Part shown: positions 41,967-50,643 of the stretch, piece by piece
Numbering within the stretch: the stretch's first letter is position 1
How the letters are laid out: each line of letters opens with the position of its first letter
Assembly: GCF_014764365.1 (NCBI RefSeq)
Contig: NZ_CP061718.1
Location: 1,116,001 to 1,180,000, forward strand
Source of the DNA: Roseococcus microcysteis
GTDB lineage: Bacteria > Pseudomonadota > Alphaproteobacteria > Acetobacterales > Acetobacteraceae
Direction: 5' to 3'
Length of the DNA: 64,000 bases
Notes under the pieces: model-generated
Databases searched by the model: none
The model's input: only the letters and a program-made list of their open reading frames with translations
What the model was told of the DNA's origin: nothing
Program-made: the position numbers and the translations under genes

Positions 41967-43166
41967 TCAGCCCCGCCGCGCCACCCCGAGGACCGCCTCG
42001 ATGACGCGCCCCTGCTCGGCCGCGGTCAGCCCGCTGCCGGAGGGCAGGCAGAGCCCGTCCTCGAACAGCCCCGTCGCGAAGGCCCCGCCCGAGCGCGGCG
42101 CGTCGCGGAAGGCAGGCTGCAGGTGCATGGGCTTCCAGACCGGGCGGCTCTCGATGCCCTGGGCGGCCAGCGCCATGCGGATCAGCTCGCGGTCGGCGCC
42201 GAAGCGCTGCGGGTCCACCACCATGGCGGTGAGCCAGCGCGAGGACCGCGCCCAGCCCGGTTCCGGCATGAAGGTGATGCCGGGCAGATGGCCCAGCGCC
42301 TCCTGGTAGCGGCGGAAGATGGCGCGCCGCGCGGCGACCCGGCGCTCCAGCTCCGGCAGCTGGGCCAGGCCGATGGCGGCGGTGACGCTGCCCATGGCGT
42401 AGTTGTGGCCGGTCGTCTCGTGCTGGTAGTGCGCCGCGACCTCCCGCGCCTGGGTGGCCAGGTGCCGGGCGCGGGCCAGCAGGGCGGGGTCCCCCAGCAG
42501 GGCGCCGCCGCCGCCGGTGGTGATGATCTTGTTGCCGTTGAAGCTGACCACCGACAGATCGGCCCCCGCCCCGGCCGGCCTTCCGTGCTGGAGCCCGCCC
42601 ATGGCGCAGGCGCTGTCCGACAGCACGGGCACGCCCCAGCGCGCGCAGGCGGCGCGGATGGCCGGCATGTCGGAGGGCTGGCCGAAGAGGTCCGCCGGCA
42701 CCACCACCCGCGGCAGACGGCCCCGCCGCGCCGCGGCCGCGAGTTCGCGCCGCAGCCGCGCGGGGTCGAGCGTCCAGCTCTGCGGGCAGACGTCGAGGAA
42801 GCGCGGGGTGGCGCCCATCTGCACGGCTGGGGCGATGGTGGCGATGAAGGTGAGGGTGGTGGTCCAGACCTCGTCGCCGGGTGCGACGCCCAGCACGCGA
42901 TAGGCCAGGTGCAGCGCCGCCGTGCCCGAGTTCAGCGCGATCGCCTCGGGCGCCTGCATGCTCTCGGCCACGGCCTGTTCGAAGGCCGCCAGGGTGGGGC
43001 CGGCGGGGGCGAGCCAGCCGCTGCGCAGGGCCTGCGCCACCTCGTCCAGCTCGTTGCCCGAGAGCTCGGGCGGCGAGAGGAGGATGGGTCGCGGCGCGAT
43101 TCGGGCTTCGCGGGGGAAGGGAAGGATCGCGGCGGCGGACGGGGTCAATATTGAGTTAAGTTGCAC
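41967..43166 (-). CDS. PglE/DegT-family aminotransferase
   Basis: About 399 residues. ILLSPPELSGNELDEVAQALRSGWLAPAGP is a typical start of PglE/LegC-like sugar aminotransferases. PLP contacts are in ALNSGTAALHLA, and the PLP-lysine is in SFNGNKIITTGGGGAL. It would aminate UDP-4-keto-6-deoxy-GlcNAc made by the CapD-like enzyme. The start is uncertain: the open frame reaches an ATG at 43238 through AT-rich DNA, but GTG 43166 or TTG 43148 fit the conserved N-terminus better. Probably the first gene of the surface-sugar cluster. Confidence 0.8.
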   Translation of the reverse strand: MQLNSILTPSAAAILPFPREARIAPRPILLSPPELSGNELDEVAQALRSGWLAPAGPTLAAFEQAVAESMQAPEAIALNSGTAALHLAYRVLGVAPGDEVWTTTLTFIATIAPAVQMGATPRFLDVCPQSWTLDPARLRRELAAAARRGRLPRVVVPADLFGQPSDMPAIRAACARWGVPVLSDSACAMGGLQHGRPAGAGADLSVVSFNGNKIITTGGGGALLGDPALLARARHLATQAREVAAHYQHETTGHNYAMGSVTAAIGLAQLPELERRVAARRAIFRRYQEALGHLPGITFMPEPGWARSSRWLTAMVVDPQRFGADRELIRMALAAQGIESRPVWKPMHLQPAFRDAPRSGGAFATGLFEDGLCLPSGSGLTAAEQGRVIEAVLGVARRG

Positions 43167-43280
43167 TTTTTGTGACAACCTTGCATGAATAAATTTACCT
43201 AGAGCGAAACTCCACTTGCATGCAATCAGGGAAAGCATAAATTATTAGTTAATTGCGATGAAAGAAATTGACATCACGGC
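43167..43280 (-). promoter_or_regulatory. AT-rich region upstream of the surface-sugar cluster
   Basis: A roughly 110-base stretch that is strikingly A+T-rich against its surroundings (e.g. AATAAATTTACC, TAAATTATTAGTTAATTG). It lies upstream of the minus-strand aminotransferase and is the likely promoter of the five-gene cluster. Low GC is also typical of horizontally acquired surface-sugar loci and of nucleoid-protein binding sites. The remaining bases up to the terminator at 43392 show no recognisable gene. Confidence 0.45.
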
Positions 43281-43391
43281 GACGCGACCCGCCGTCGCAC
43301 CCATCGGATAGGTTGCACGAAGCCCCCCAAACACTCGTCCAACGGGATGATGGCCGAGGCTTTACCCCTCGACAAGCACTTATACGGAAAG

Positions 43392-43420
43392 AAAAAACCG
43401 GGCGGCGAAGGCCTGCCCGG
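43392..43420 (-). terminator. Rho-independent terminator after secB
   Basis: On the minus strand CCGGGC, an 11-base loop and GCCCGG are followed by six T (plus-strand AAAAAA at 43392-43397). About 70 bases downstream of the secB stop. It insulates the surface-sugar cluster from secB. Confidence 0.85.
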
Positions 43421-43488
43421 TCGGGTTCGCCGGGCCTTGGCCCGGACGGCGGAGGGGTGGGGAACCGGGCGCGCGGCCCGGCGCCGGA

Positions 43489-43989
43489 TCAGGCGTGGCC
43501 GACGGAAGGCGAGGCACCCGCCTGCTGCTGGCGCTTGGCGTGCAGAAGCTGCGCCACGTCAATGGGCGGCAGCATCAGCGTGGGGAAGCCGCCCTGGGCG
43601 CTGAGTTCGGACACCATCGTCCGCGCATAGGGATAGAGCAGCCGCGGGCAATCCACGTGCAGCACCTGGTCCGCGTGCTCGGCCGGCAGGTTCAGCGTGA
43701 AGACGCCGCAATAGGTGACCTCGACGATGTAGCACACCGCCTCCTGCGCGCGGGCCTCCACGCGCAGCATCAGCGCCACCTCGAAGACATTGGCGCCTTC
43801 CTGGAGCTGCTTCACCTCCAGGTCCGCATCCAGGTTCACCTGGGGCTGGCTGCGGAGCGTGGTGAAGATGGCGGGCGCGCCCGGCACCTCGAAGGAGATG
43901 TCCTTCGCATACTGGATCTCGACGATGAGCGGCGGCGGCGGGTTGCCGTTGGCGTCGCCATTCTGGGTGGGGTTGGGCTGGTCGGACAT
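43489..43989 (-). CDS. secB: Protein-export chaperone SecB
   Basis: A 166-residue SecB with an extended Asn/Pro-rich N-terminus. The core shows IQYAKDISFEVPGAPAIF, ANVFEVALMLRVEA, VTYCGVFTLN and HVDCPRLLYPYARTMVSELSAQGGFPTLMLPPIDV. Tetrameric SecB keeps preproteins unfolded and hands them to SecA. Followed by an intrinsic terminator; divergent from the DUF2889 gene. Confidence 0.95.
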   Translation of the reverse strand: MSDQPNPTQNGDANGNPPPPLIVEIQYAKDISFEVPGAPAIFTTLRSQPQVNLDADLEVKQLQEGANVFEVALMLRVEARAQEAVCYIVEVTYCGVFTLNLPAEHADQVLHVDCPRLLYPYARTMVSELSAQGGFPTLMLPPIDVAQLLHAKRQQQAGASPSVGHA

Positions 43990-44071
43990 CGGGGGTGGCC
44001 CCTTCTCTGGCTCTGGAACAGGTGGGGCGCGCTACCACGCCCCCCGCCGGGCCGGAAGCCCGCAGGCCCTG

Positions 44072-44137
44072 GCGCGCCGCTTTGCGAGGCATCCCCCGCG
44101 CCGCTTTGCGGCGTCTTTCCCCGCGCCTTTGCGGCGA
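44072..44137. repeat. Triple short repeat with hairpin potential between secB and DUF2889
   Basis: Three imperfect tandem units of about 22-24 bases built on CCCGCGCCGCTTTGCGGCG: near 44072-44094 (degenerate), 44096-44117 and 44119-44137. In the middle unit CGCCGC pairs with GCGGCG around a TTT loop. They lie just upstream of the DUF2889 start in the divergent gap, so they may affect expression of either gene. Confidence 0.55.
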
Positions 44138-44153
44138 CGCAGCATTCCGCCTA

Positions 44154-44753
44154 TTGTCCGGACATGCCCCTCCCCGCCCCCGCCCCCGCAAGCTCGAACA
44201 CCTGCGCGACATCTCGCTGCGCGGCTACCTGCGCGAGGATGGGCTGGTGGACGTGGAGGCGCACCTCACCGACACCAAGACCTACGGCTTCCCCTCCGAG
44301 CACCGCGGCCAGGTGAACCCGGGCGACCCCATCCATGGCATGTGGATCCGCCTGACGGTGAACGAGGACATGGTCATCACCGCCTGCGAGGCCGCCTCCG
44401 ACCACACGCCCTTCGCCGTCTGCCCCGGCGCCACGCCCAATTTCGCGCGGCTGGCGGGGCTCTCCATCGGTCCGGGCTTCAACCGCGCGGTGAATGAGCG
44501 TGTGGGCGGCGTGGAGGGCTGCACCCATCTGCGCGAATTGCTGGCCCAGATGGCCACCGTCGCCTTCCAGACCATGTGGCCCATCCGCAGCCGCCGCCAG
44601 GCCGCCCAGCGCGCGGCCGAGGCGAAGGGCGCGCCCCGCAAGCGCCCCGCGCTGCTCGGCACCTGCCATGCCTATGCGCCGTCGAGCCCGGTCGTCCGGA
44701 AGAAATGGCCGGAATGGAGCGACCAGCCGCCTGAACCCGCGAAGGCCGAATAG
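44154..44753 (+). CDS. DUF2889 domain-containing protein (N-terminal frame uncertain)
   Basis: The conserved body begins RKLEHLRDISLRGYLREDGLVDVEAHLTDTKTY and ends QPPEPAKAE, matching DUF2889, a family of unknown function in proteobacteria. The expected N-terminus MPLPAPAP is present at ATG 44164, but in another frame; one extra C in the runs at 44177-44187 would join it to RKLEHL. As written, the frame can only start at TTG 44154 (LSGHAPPRPRPRKLEH). No signal peptide or membrane segment. Its stop codon touches a REP-like unit. Confidence 0.75.
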   Translation: MSGHAPPRPRPRKLEHLRDISLRGYLREDGLVDVEAHLTDTKTYGFPSEHRGQVNPGDPIHGMWIRLTVNEDMVITACEAASDHTPFAVCPGATPNFARLAGLSIGPGFNRAVNERVGGVEGCTHLRELLAQMATVAFQTMWPIRSRRQAAQRAAEAKGAPRKRPALLGTCHAYAPSSPVVRKKWPEWSDQPPEPAKAE

Positions 44754-44795
44754 CGCCTGATCCGCGGAGGCGGAATCGCCGGAGCGGTGAATCAG
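44753..44795 (-). repeat. REP-like palindromic unit at the DUF2889/bolA convergent junction
   Basis: Reads on the minus strand CTGATTCACCGCTCCGGCGA, then TTCCGCCTCCGCGGATCAGGCGC. It matches the two tandem units at 52301-52393 at both ends. It occupies most of the 55-base gap between two convergent genes. Confidence 0.7.
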
Positions 44796-44808
44796 TCGCT
44801 CAGCAAGG

Positions 44809-45084
44809 CTAACCCACTTCCTCCGGCGCGCGCAGCGTCAGCGCCAGCGCGTGCAGCCCATTGGCGAATTCCGCCGCCAGCGTGGCGTGCACGGCGCGCG
44901 AACGGTTCACGCGTGACATGCCCGAGAAGATGGGGCTGACCAGCAGCACGCTGTAATGCGTCTCGCCCTCCGGCCGCGCGCCGGCATGGCCCGCATGCAT
45001 GTGGCTGTCATCCACCACCTCCAGGTGAAGCGGCTGGAATTGCGCGTCAAGCGCGGTGCGGATGCGGGTGGCGCGATCGGACAT
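44809..45084 (-). CDS. bolA: BolA family protein
   Basis: A 91-residue BolA-fold protein: FQPLHLEVVDDSHMHAGHAG and HYSVLLVSPIFSGMSRVNRSRAVHATLAAEF, with the conserved His of SHMHAGH and the final Leu-rich helix ANGLHALALTL. BolA proteins work with monothiol glutaredoxins in Fe-S handling and iron regulation. Start ATG 45084; divergent by 63 bases from the J-domain gene. Confidence 0.9.
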   Translation of the reverse strand: MSDRATRIRTALDAQFQPLHLEVVDDSHMHAGHAGARPEGETHYSVLLVSPIFSGMSRVNRSRAVHATLAAEFANGLHALALTLRAPEEVG

Positions 45085-45147
45085 GCCACGAAACTTGCCC
45101 AACGCCGCGATGTTGCCAAGCCCGCACCGCAAACCCATAACCGACCG

Positions 45148-45732
45148 ATGGCCCGGCGCACGAGCTTCCAGCCCCAGACCGACCCGAAGGCCCCGCCCCG
45201 TGGCTGCGCCGCGCCCGGCTGCACCGAGGCCGGGGAATTCCGTGCGCCCAAGGATCGCCGCCTGAGCGAATATCTCTGGTTCTGCCTGGAGCATGTGCGC
45301 GAATACAACAAGGGCTGGGATTTCTACCGCGGCATGGGTCCCAACGACATCGAGCACGCCATCCGCTCCGACACCGGCTGGCAGCGTCCCACCTGGCCGC
45401 TGGGCCGCCTGGGCGCGCGGCTGGACCCCGATCGGGTCGCGGACCCGCTGGGCATCCTGCGCGACACCGCCCTGCACGAGAAGCGCCGCGTCGAGCCCAA
45501 GCGCGAGGCCCCGCCCGAGCTGCGCGCGGCCTTGGGCCTGCTGGAACTCTCCTGGCCGCTGGAGGCCGCCACGCTCAAGGCGCGCTACAAGGAACTCGCC
45601 AAGCGCTACCATCCGGACGCGAACGGCGGCGACCGCAGCGCCGAAGAACGACTGAAGGACATCAACCGCGCCTATTCCCTGCTGCGCCGCCGCGTGGGCA
45701 CCCAGGCCGAGCCCGCGGCCGCGGCGGGCTGA
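45148..45732 (+). CDS. J-domain (DnaJ-like) protein
   Basis: A 194-residue protein. Residues about 15-55 contain CAAPGCTEAGEFRAPKDRR and YLWFCLEHVREYNKGWDFY, a Cys/His cluster that could bind metal. The C-terminal J domain (about 125-185) has the HPD motif in KRYHPDANGG and DINRAYSLLRR. J domains stimulate Hsp70 (DnaK) ATPase. This architecture and its place between bolA and cobS recur in alphaproteobacteria, suggesting a link with cobaltochelatase assembly, though this is not proven. TGATG overlap with the next gene. Confidence 0.85.
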   Translation: MARRTSFQPQTDPKAPPRGCAAPGCTEAGEFRAPKDRRLSEYLWFCLEHVREYNKGWDFYRGMGPNDIEHAIRSDTGWQRPTWPLGRLGARLDPDRVADPLGILRDTALHEKRRVEPKREAPPELRAALGLLELSWPLEAATLKARYKELAKRYHPDANGGDRSAEERLKDINRAYSLLRRRVGTQAEPAAAAG

Positions 45733-46433
45733 TGCCCAGCCGCCGCGCCGTCCTCGCCGCTTCCCTGCTGCCGGGCTGCGCCAGCCTGCACCAGCCGCAG
45801 GTCACCTCCTGCGCGCTCGATCCGGGCGGGCTGCCGGCCTGGGTGGTCGCCATCTCCTGGCACAGCGACGTGGCATTGCCGATGGAGGCGCTGCAGGGCC
45901 CCGTGCTGGGCGCGCTGGCCGCCCGCCTGCCGGACGCGCACACGGTCATGTTCGGCTTCGGCAAGCGCAGCTTCATCACCTCGCCCGAGCCCTCGCTGGG
46001 GGAATGGCTGCGCGGCCCCCTGCCCGGCCCCGCCGCCCTCCAGGTCACGCCGCTGCGCGCACCGCCCGGACAGGCGGTGCCGGGGCGCGACATCTCGGCC
46101 CTGCCCATGGCGCCCGCCACCCGCGCGCGCCTGGCGGCCTTCATCGCCGACGCCTTCGCGGGCCAGGCACCCATCCCCATCCGCGTGGACGCCCTGCCGC
46201 ATCTTCTCTTCTTCGAGGCGCGCGAGACCTATACGCTGGAGAACAACTGCAACGCCTGGACGGCGCGGGCGCTGGCGAGTGCCGGCCTGCCCTTCAGCCC
46301 CACGGGCGTGACCTGGCCCGATGCGGTGATGCGCCAGGCGCGCGCGCTGGAACGGGCTTGCGGCCTCGCGCCGCATCACCATGCCTTGCTAGGCCCCTCG
46401 CCCCGGGGTGACGCCCGGGAACGACTGCCCTAA
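45732..46433 (+). CDS. DUF2459-like putative exported protein
   Basis: A 233-residue protein starting [20 protein letters not shown], an export or lipoprotein-like leader (LLPGC). [14 protein letters not shown] and [22 protein letters not shown] match the Trp-His and Asn-Cys-Asn-x-Trp pattern of DUF2459, a family without known function whose conserved His and Cys suggest a papain-like fold. Translationally coupled to the J-domain gene (TGATG). It interrupts the usual direct dnaJ-like/cobS neighbourhood. Confidence 0.6.
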   Translation: MPSRRAVLAASLLPGCASLHQPQVTSCALDPGGLPAWVVAISWHSDVALPMEALQGPVLGALAARLPDAHTVMFGFGKRSFITSPEPSLGEWLRGPLPGPAALQVTPLRAPPGQAVPGRDISALPMAPATRARLAAFIADAFAGQAPIPIRVDALPHLLFFEARETYTLENNCNAWTARALASAGLPFSPTGVTWPDAVMRQARALERACGLAPHHHALLGPSPRGDARERLP

Positions 46434-46471
46434 CATCCCGAAACTCTCCCTTGCAGCGAAGCGGAAGCGTG

Positions 46472-47473
46472 ATGAACCAAGTGGCCCCGATCGGTGAAGT
46501 GCGCCCGACCAGCGCGATCAACATGCCGGATGTGACGGTGAACGCGCGCGAGGTCTTCGGCCTCGACATCGACATGGAAGTGCCGGCCTTCTCCGTCCGG
46601 ACCGAGCATGTGCCGGAGCCCGACCCCGCCTACCGCTTCGACCGCGAGACCACGCTCGCCATCCTGGCCGGCTTCGCGCACAACCGCCGCGTGATGATCC
46701 AGGGCTACCACGGCACGGGCAAGTCCACCCATGTCGAGCAGGTGGCCGCGCGCCTCAACTGGCCCTGCATCCGCGTGAACCTGGACAGCCACATCAGCCG
46801 AATTGATCTCATCGGCAAGGACGCCATCGTCCTCAAGGACGGCAAGCAGGTGACGGAGTTCCGCGAGGGCATCCTGCCCTGGGCGCTCCAGCACCCCTGC
46901 GCGCTGGTTTTCGACGAGTATGACGCGGGCCGTCCGGACGTGATGTTCGTGATCCAGCGCGTGCTGGAGGTCGAGGGCAAGCTGACGCTGCTCGACCAGA
47001 ACCGCGTGATCCGCCCGCACCCGATGTTCCGGCTGTTCGCCACCGCCAACACGGTGGGCCTGGGCGACACGACGGGCCTCTATCACGGCACGCAGCAGAT
47101 CAACCAGGGCCAGATGGACCGCTGGAACATCGTGGCGACGCTGAACTACCTGCCGCACGCGCAGGAGACGGAGATCGTCCTCGCCAAGATCGGCAGCAGC
47201 GACCCCAAGATGAAGAAGCAGGTCGAGGCGATGGTGGCGCTGGCGGACCTGACGCGCGCCGGCTTCATCGCGGGCGACATCAGCACCGTCATGTCGCCGC
47301 GCACCGTCATCACCTGGGCGGACAATGCGCGCATCTTCGGCGATGTGGGCTTCGCCTTCCGCCTGACCTTCCTCAACAAGTGCGACGAGGCCGAGCGTTC
47401 GACGGTGGCGGAGTACTACCAGCGCTGCTTCAACGAGGAGATCGCGACCGGCCTCTACAAGAAGGCGGGCTGA
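46472..47473 (+). CDS. cobS: Cobaltochelatase subunit CobS
   Basis: A 333-residue AAA+ ATPase: Walker [18 protein letters not shown] near residues 80-90, Walker [15 protein letters not shown], sensor [20 protein letters not shown]. With CobN and CobT it inserts cobalt into hydrogenobyrinic acid a,c-diamide in aerobic B12 synthesis; cobN is not in the window. ATG 46472 follows a GGAAG ribosome-binding sequence; a TTG at 46451 is less likely. Confidence 0.93.
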   Translation: MNQVAPIGEVRPTSAINMPDVTVNAREVFGLDIDMEVPAFSVRTEHVPEPDPAYRFDRETTLAILAGFAHNRRVMIQGYHGTGKSTHVEQVAARLNWPCIRVNLDSHISRIDLIGKDAIVLKDGKQVTEFREGILPWALQHPCALVFDEYDAGRPDVMFVIQRVLEVEGKLTLLDQNRVIRPHPMFRLFATANTVGLGDTTGLYHGTQQINQGQMDRWNIVATLNYLPHAQETEIVLAKIGSSDPKMKKQVEAMVALADLTRAGFIAGDISTVMSPRTVITWADNARIFGDVGFAFRLTFLNKCDEAERSTVAEYYQRCFNEEIATGLYKKAG

Positions 47474-47480
47474 GGCGAGG

Positions 47481-47798
47481 GTGGGGCGCAGGGCGGCACA
47501 GGCCATTCCACGCAGCGCCCGGCAAAGGCTGGGGCCGCGCCGGCGCGCGCCCAAGGCGCAGGCCGCCACGGCCCCGCCCCGCCCCGTCCAGACCCCCGCG
47601 CAGGAGCGCGCCGCCACCTTCACCCGCTGGATGGTGGCGGGCGCGCTGGCCGGCCTCATCCTCTCGCTGACCCAGGCGTCCAACCCCTGGGTCGGTTCGG
47701 GCGTCACTTCCAATCTCGTCCAGGCGCTGGGCGCCTCGATCGCCACCGGCCTGCTCGCGCGCGGCGCGTGCTGGATCTGGCTCGCAAGGCAGGCATGA
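47481..47798 (+). CDS. Small membrane protein between cobS and cobT
   Basis: 105 residues from a GTG start. A basic N-terminal segment (about 35 residues, many Arg) is followed by two hydrophobic helices, [18 protein letters not shown] and [19 protein letters not shown]. No family recognised. It lies 7 bases after cobS and 1 base before cobT, so it is co-transcribed and probably coupled. It could tether the chelatase to the membrane or be unrelated. Confidence 0.6.
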   Translation: MGRRAAQAIPRSARQRLGPRRRAPKAQAATAPPRPVQTPAQERAATFTRWMVAGALAGLILSLTQASNPWVGSGVTSNLVQALGASIATGLLARGACWIWLARQA

Positions 47799-47799
47799 C

Positions 47800-49665
47800 A
47801 TGAGCAAACAGGACCTCACGCGGCAGGAAGAGTTCAAGCGGGCGACCGCTGGCGCCGTGCGCGCCATCGCGCAACAGACGGAAGTCCAGGTCGCCTTCCA
47901 GCCTGGCCCCGCCGGCGTCTCGGGCAAGCGCGCCCGCCTGCCGCTGCCCACCCGCAGCCTTCCCCCCGCCGAGATGGCCAAGCTGCGCGGGGCCGCCGAT
48001 GCCGTGGCGCTCAAGCTGCGCCACCACGACGAAGCGACCCACGCCGCCCGCGCGCCTGCCCGCAAGGAGGCGCGCGAGGTCTTCGACGCGCTGGAGGATG
48101 TGCGCGTGCAGACGGTGGGCAGCCGGCACATGGCGGGTGTGGCCGCCAACCTCCGCGCCCGCCTCTCGGAGGAGTGCGAGGCGGAGGGCTATGACCGCAT
48201 GACGCGCAAGGACCAGCTGCCGCTGCATTCGGCGCTGGCCCTGATGGCGCGCGAACGCATCTCGGGCGAGGCCGTGCCGCCCGCGGCCCAACGCGTGCTG
48301 GACATGTGGCGCGACAGCCTGGACGACAAAGCCAGCGCCGCGATGGACGAGCTCTGCTCCGCCACCGATGACCAGGAGGGCTTCGCCCGCGCCGCGCGCA
48401 AATTGCTCGCCGCCATGGATCTGGCCGAGGCCGAGCTGGAAAGCGAGGCCAACGAAGACCAGGAGGGCGACGAGGGCGCCGAGGAAGCCAGCCAGCAGGA
48501 CCAGTCCTCGGCCGGCGAGGCGCAGTCGCAGGACCAGGAATCCATGCAGGGCGCCGAGCCCGAGACCATGGAGGGCGACGCCGCCGACGAGGAGGCCCAG
48601 GAATCCGAGGAAGAGGGCGCGGCCGCCGAGGGCGACGAGAAGCCCGGCGGCCCCCAGGCCCGCCGCGAGGTCCCCGTCACCGACGATGCCAGCCGCTACC
48701 GCGCCTTCTCCACCCAGTTCGACGAGGTGGTGGAGGCCGATGACCTTTGCGACCCCGACGAACTCACCCGCCTGCGCCAGCAGCTCGACCAGCAATTGCA
48801 GCACTTGCAGGGCGTGGTCTCCAAGCTCGCCAACCGGCTCCAGCGCCGGCTGATGGCGCAGCAGCAGCGCGCCTGGGATTTCGACCTGGAGGAGGGCATC
48901 CTGGACGTGGCGCGCCTCGCGCGCGTCGTGGCCAACCCCACCCTCTCGCTCTCCTACAAGCGGGAGCGCGACGCGGATTTCCGCGACACCGTCGTGACCC
49001 TGCTCATCGACAATTCTGGCTCCATGCGCGGCCGCCCCATCACGGTGGCCGCCATGTGCGCCGACATCCTGGCCCGCACGCTGGAACGCTGCGCGGTCAA
49101 GACCGAGATCCTGGGCTTCACCACCCGCGCCTGGAAGGGCGGCCAGAGCCGCGAGCGCTGGGTGGCCGAGGGCAAGCCCCGCAACCCCGGCCGCCTGAAC
49201 GATTTGCGCCACATCGTCTACAAGGCCGCCGACGCGCCCTGGCGCCGCGCCCGCCGCTCCATCGGGCTGATGCTGCGCGAGGGGCTACTGAAGGAGAACA
49301 TTGACGGCGAGGCGCTGGACTGGGCCTACAAGCGCCTGCTGACCCGCAGCGAGCATCGCCGCATCCTGATGGTGATCAGCGACGGCGCGCCGGTGGATGA
49401 CAGCACGCTCTCGGTGAACCCGGGCAACTACCTGGAACGCCATCTGCGCGACGTGATCAAGACCATCGAGACGCGCAACCAGGTGGAGCTGATCGCCATC
49501 GGCATCGGCCATGACGTGACGCGCTACTACCGCCGCGCCGTGACGATCGTGGACGCCGAGGAGCTGGGCGGCACCATGATGAAGAAGCTGGCCGAACTCT
49601 TCGACGAGGACGCGGCCGAGGCGTGGCAACGGGCCGCCTCCGAACGCGCGCCGGCTGTCATCTGA
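47800..49665 (+). CDS. cobT: Cobaltochelatase subunit CobT
   Basis: A 621-residue protein. The N-terminal helical domain (about 1-210) is followed by a long Glu/Asp/Gln-rich acidic linker (about 210-290). The C-terminal VWA domain has the MIDAS motif [12 protein letters not shown] at about residue 405, with [13 protein letters not shown] and [15 protein letters not shown]. CobT pairs with CobS as the chaperone-like motor of cobalt chelation. Full length. Confidence 0.93.
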   Translation: MSKQDLTRQEEFKRATAGAVRAIAQQTEVQVAFQPGPAGVSGKRARLPLPTRSLPPAEMAKLRGAADAVALKLRHHDEATHAARAPARKEAREVFDALEDVRVQTVGSRHMAGVAANLRARLSEECEAEGYDRMTRKDQLPLHSALALMARERISGEAVPPAAQRVLDMWRDSLDDKASAAMDELCSATDDQEGFARAARKLLAAMDLAEAELESEANEDQEGDEGAEEASQQDQSSAGEAQSQDQESMQGAEPETMEGDAADEEAQESEEEGAAAEGDEKPGGPQARREVPVTDDASRYRAFSTQFDEVVEADDLCDPDELTRLRQQLDQQLQHLQGVVSKLANRLQRRLMAQQQRAWDFDLEEGILDVARLARVVANPTLSLSYKRERDADFRDTVVTLLIDNSGSMRGRPITVAAMCADILARTLERCAVKTEILGFTTRAWKGGQSRERWVAEGKPRNPGRLNDLRHIVYKAADAPWRRARRSIGLMLREGLLKENIDGEALDWAYKRLLTRSEHRRILMVISDGAPVDDSTLSVNPGNYLERHLRDVIKTIETRNQVELIAIGIGHDVTRYYRRAVTIVDAEELGGTMMKKLAELFDEDAAEAWQRAASERAPAVI

Positions 49666-49687
49666 TGCGGCGCGCCCCGGCGGTGAT

Positions 49688-50635
49688 CTGACCCCACGCC
49701 GCGCCTTCCTGGCCCTCCCCCTCGCCCTGCCCGCCTGCGCGGCGCGGGGCGACCCGCTGCCGCGCGCCGGCGCCTTCCCCCTGCCCGAGCCAGCTACGCC
49801 CGGCCTGCGCCCTCTGGGCGGGCTGGTGCTGGACACCGGCGCCTGGGGCTTCGGCGGGTTTTCCGGCCTGCACATGAGGCCCGACCTCACCCTGACCGCC
49901 GTCAGCGACCGCGGCCGCTGGTGGCGGGCGCGGCTGGAGTTGGACGCGGCGGGCGCGCCCCGCGCCCTCTCCGGCGTGCGGCACGGCCCGCTGCGTGACG
50001 CCGCCGGCGCGCCCCTGCGGGGCATCACCCATGGCGATGCGGAGGCGCTGACCCGCCTGCCCGATGGCGACTGGCTGGTGGGCTTCGAGCGCCGCCACCG
50101 CATTCAGCGCCACCGCCAGCTGGAAGGGCCTGGCGCACCCTTCCCCACCCCGCCGGGCCTCAACGAGGCGCCCTCCAATGGTGGGTTGGAGGGGCTGACC
50201 CTGCTGGCCGATGGAAGGCTGCTGGCCCTGGCCGAGCAGTTGCGCGGCACCGCGCCCGGCACCACCCGCGCCTGGCTCGGCACAATCCAGGGCCGCCGCG
50301 TGGCCTGGACCCCGCGCGACTACGCCCCGGCCACCCCCATGGTGCCGACCGGCGCGGCCGGCCTGCCCGATGGCGGCGCGCTGGTGCTCGAACGGGATTT
50401 TTCGCTGTTCGGTGGCTTCCGGTGCCGGCTGGCGCATCTGCCGCCCCAGGCCTTCGCGGGCCAGGCCCCGCTGCGCGGTGAGACGCTGCTGCGCCTGCCC
50501 GGCGATGGCCCAGCCGACAATTGGGAAGGCGTGGCCGTGGCCCGTCGGGCCGGGCGCACCCTGGTCGCCCTCATCTCCGACGACAATGAACGCGCCGCCC
50601 AGCGCAGCATGATCCTGCTGTACGAGATGCCCTGA
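49688..50635 (+). CDS. Phytase-like (esterase-like activity) lipoprotein
   Basis: About 315 residues: a Tat/lipoprotein-type leader TPRRAFLALPLALPACAA, then a beta-propeller-like body with LVLDTGAWGFGGFSGLHM, HGDAEALTRLPDGDWLVGFERRHRI, LEGLTLLADGRLLALAEQ and LVLERDFSLFGGFRCRL, matching the esterase-like-activity-of-phytase family. The frame has no ATG; it would begin at CTG 49688. An ATG at 49665 overlapping the cobT stop (TGATG) would lead in if one base were added in the C run near 49673-49676. It follows cobT directly. Confidence 0.7.
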   Translation: MTPRRAFLALPLALPACAARGDPLPRAGAFPLPEPATPGLRPLGGLVLDTGAWGFGGFSGLHMRPDLTLTAVSDRGRWWRARLELDAAGAPRALSGVRHGPLRDAAGAPLRGITHGDAEALTRLPDGDWLVGFERRHRIQRHRQLEGPGAPFPTPPGLNEAPSNGGLEGLTLLADGRLLALAEQLRGTAPGTTRAWLGTIQGRRVAWTPRDYAPATPMVPTGAAGLPDGGALVLERDFSLFGGFRCRLAHLPPQAFAGQAPLRGETLLRLPGDGPADNWEGVAVARRAGRTLVALISDDNERAAQRSMILLYEMP

Positions 50636-50643
50636 GGGGCGCG

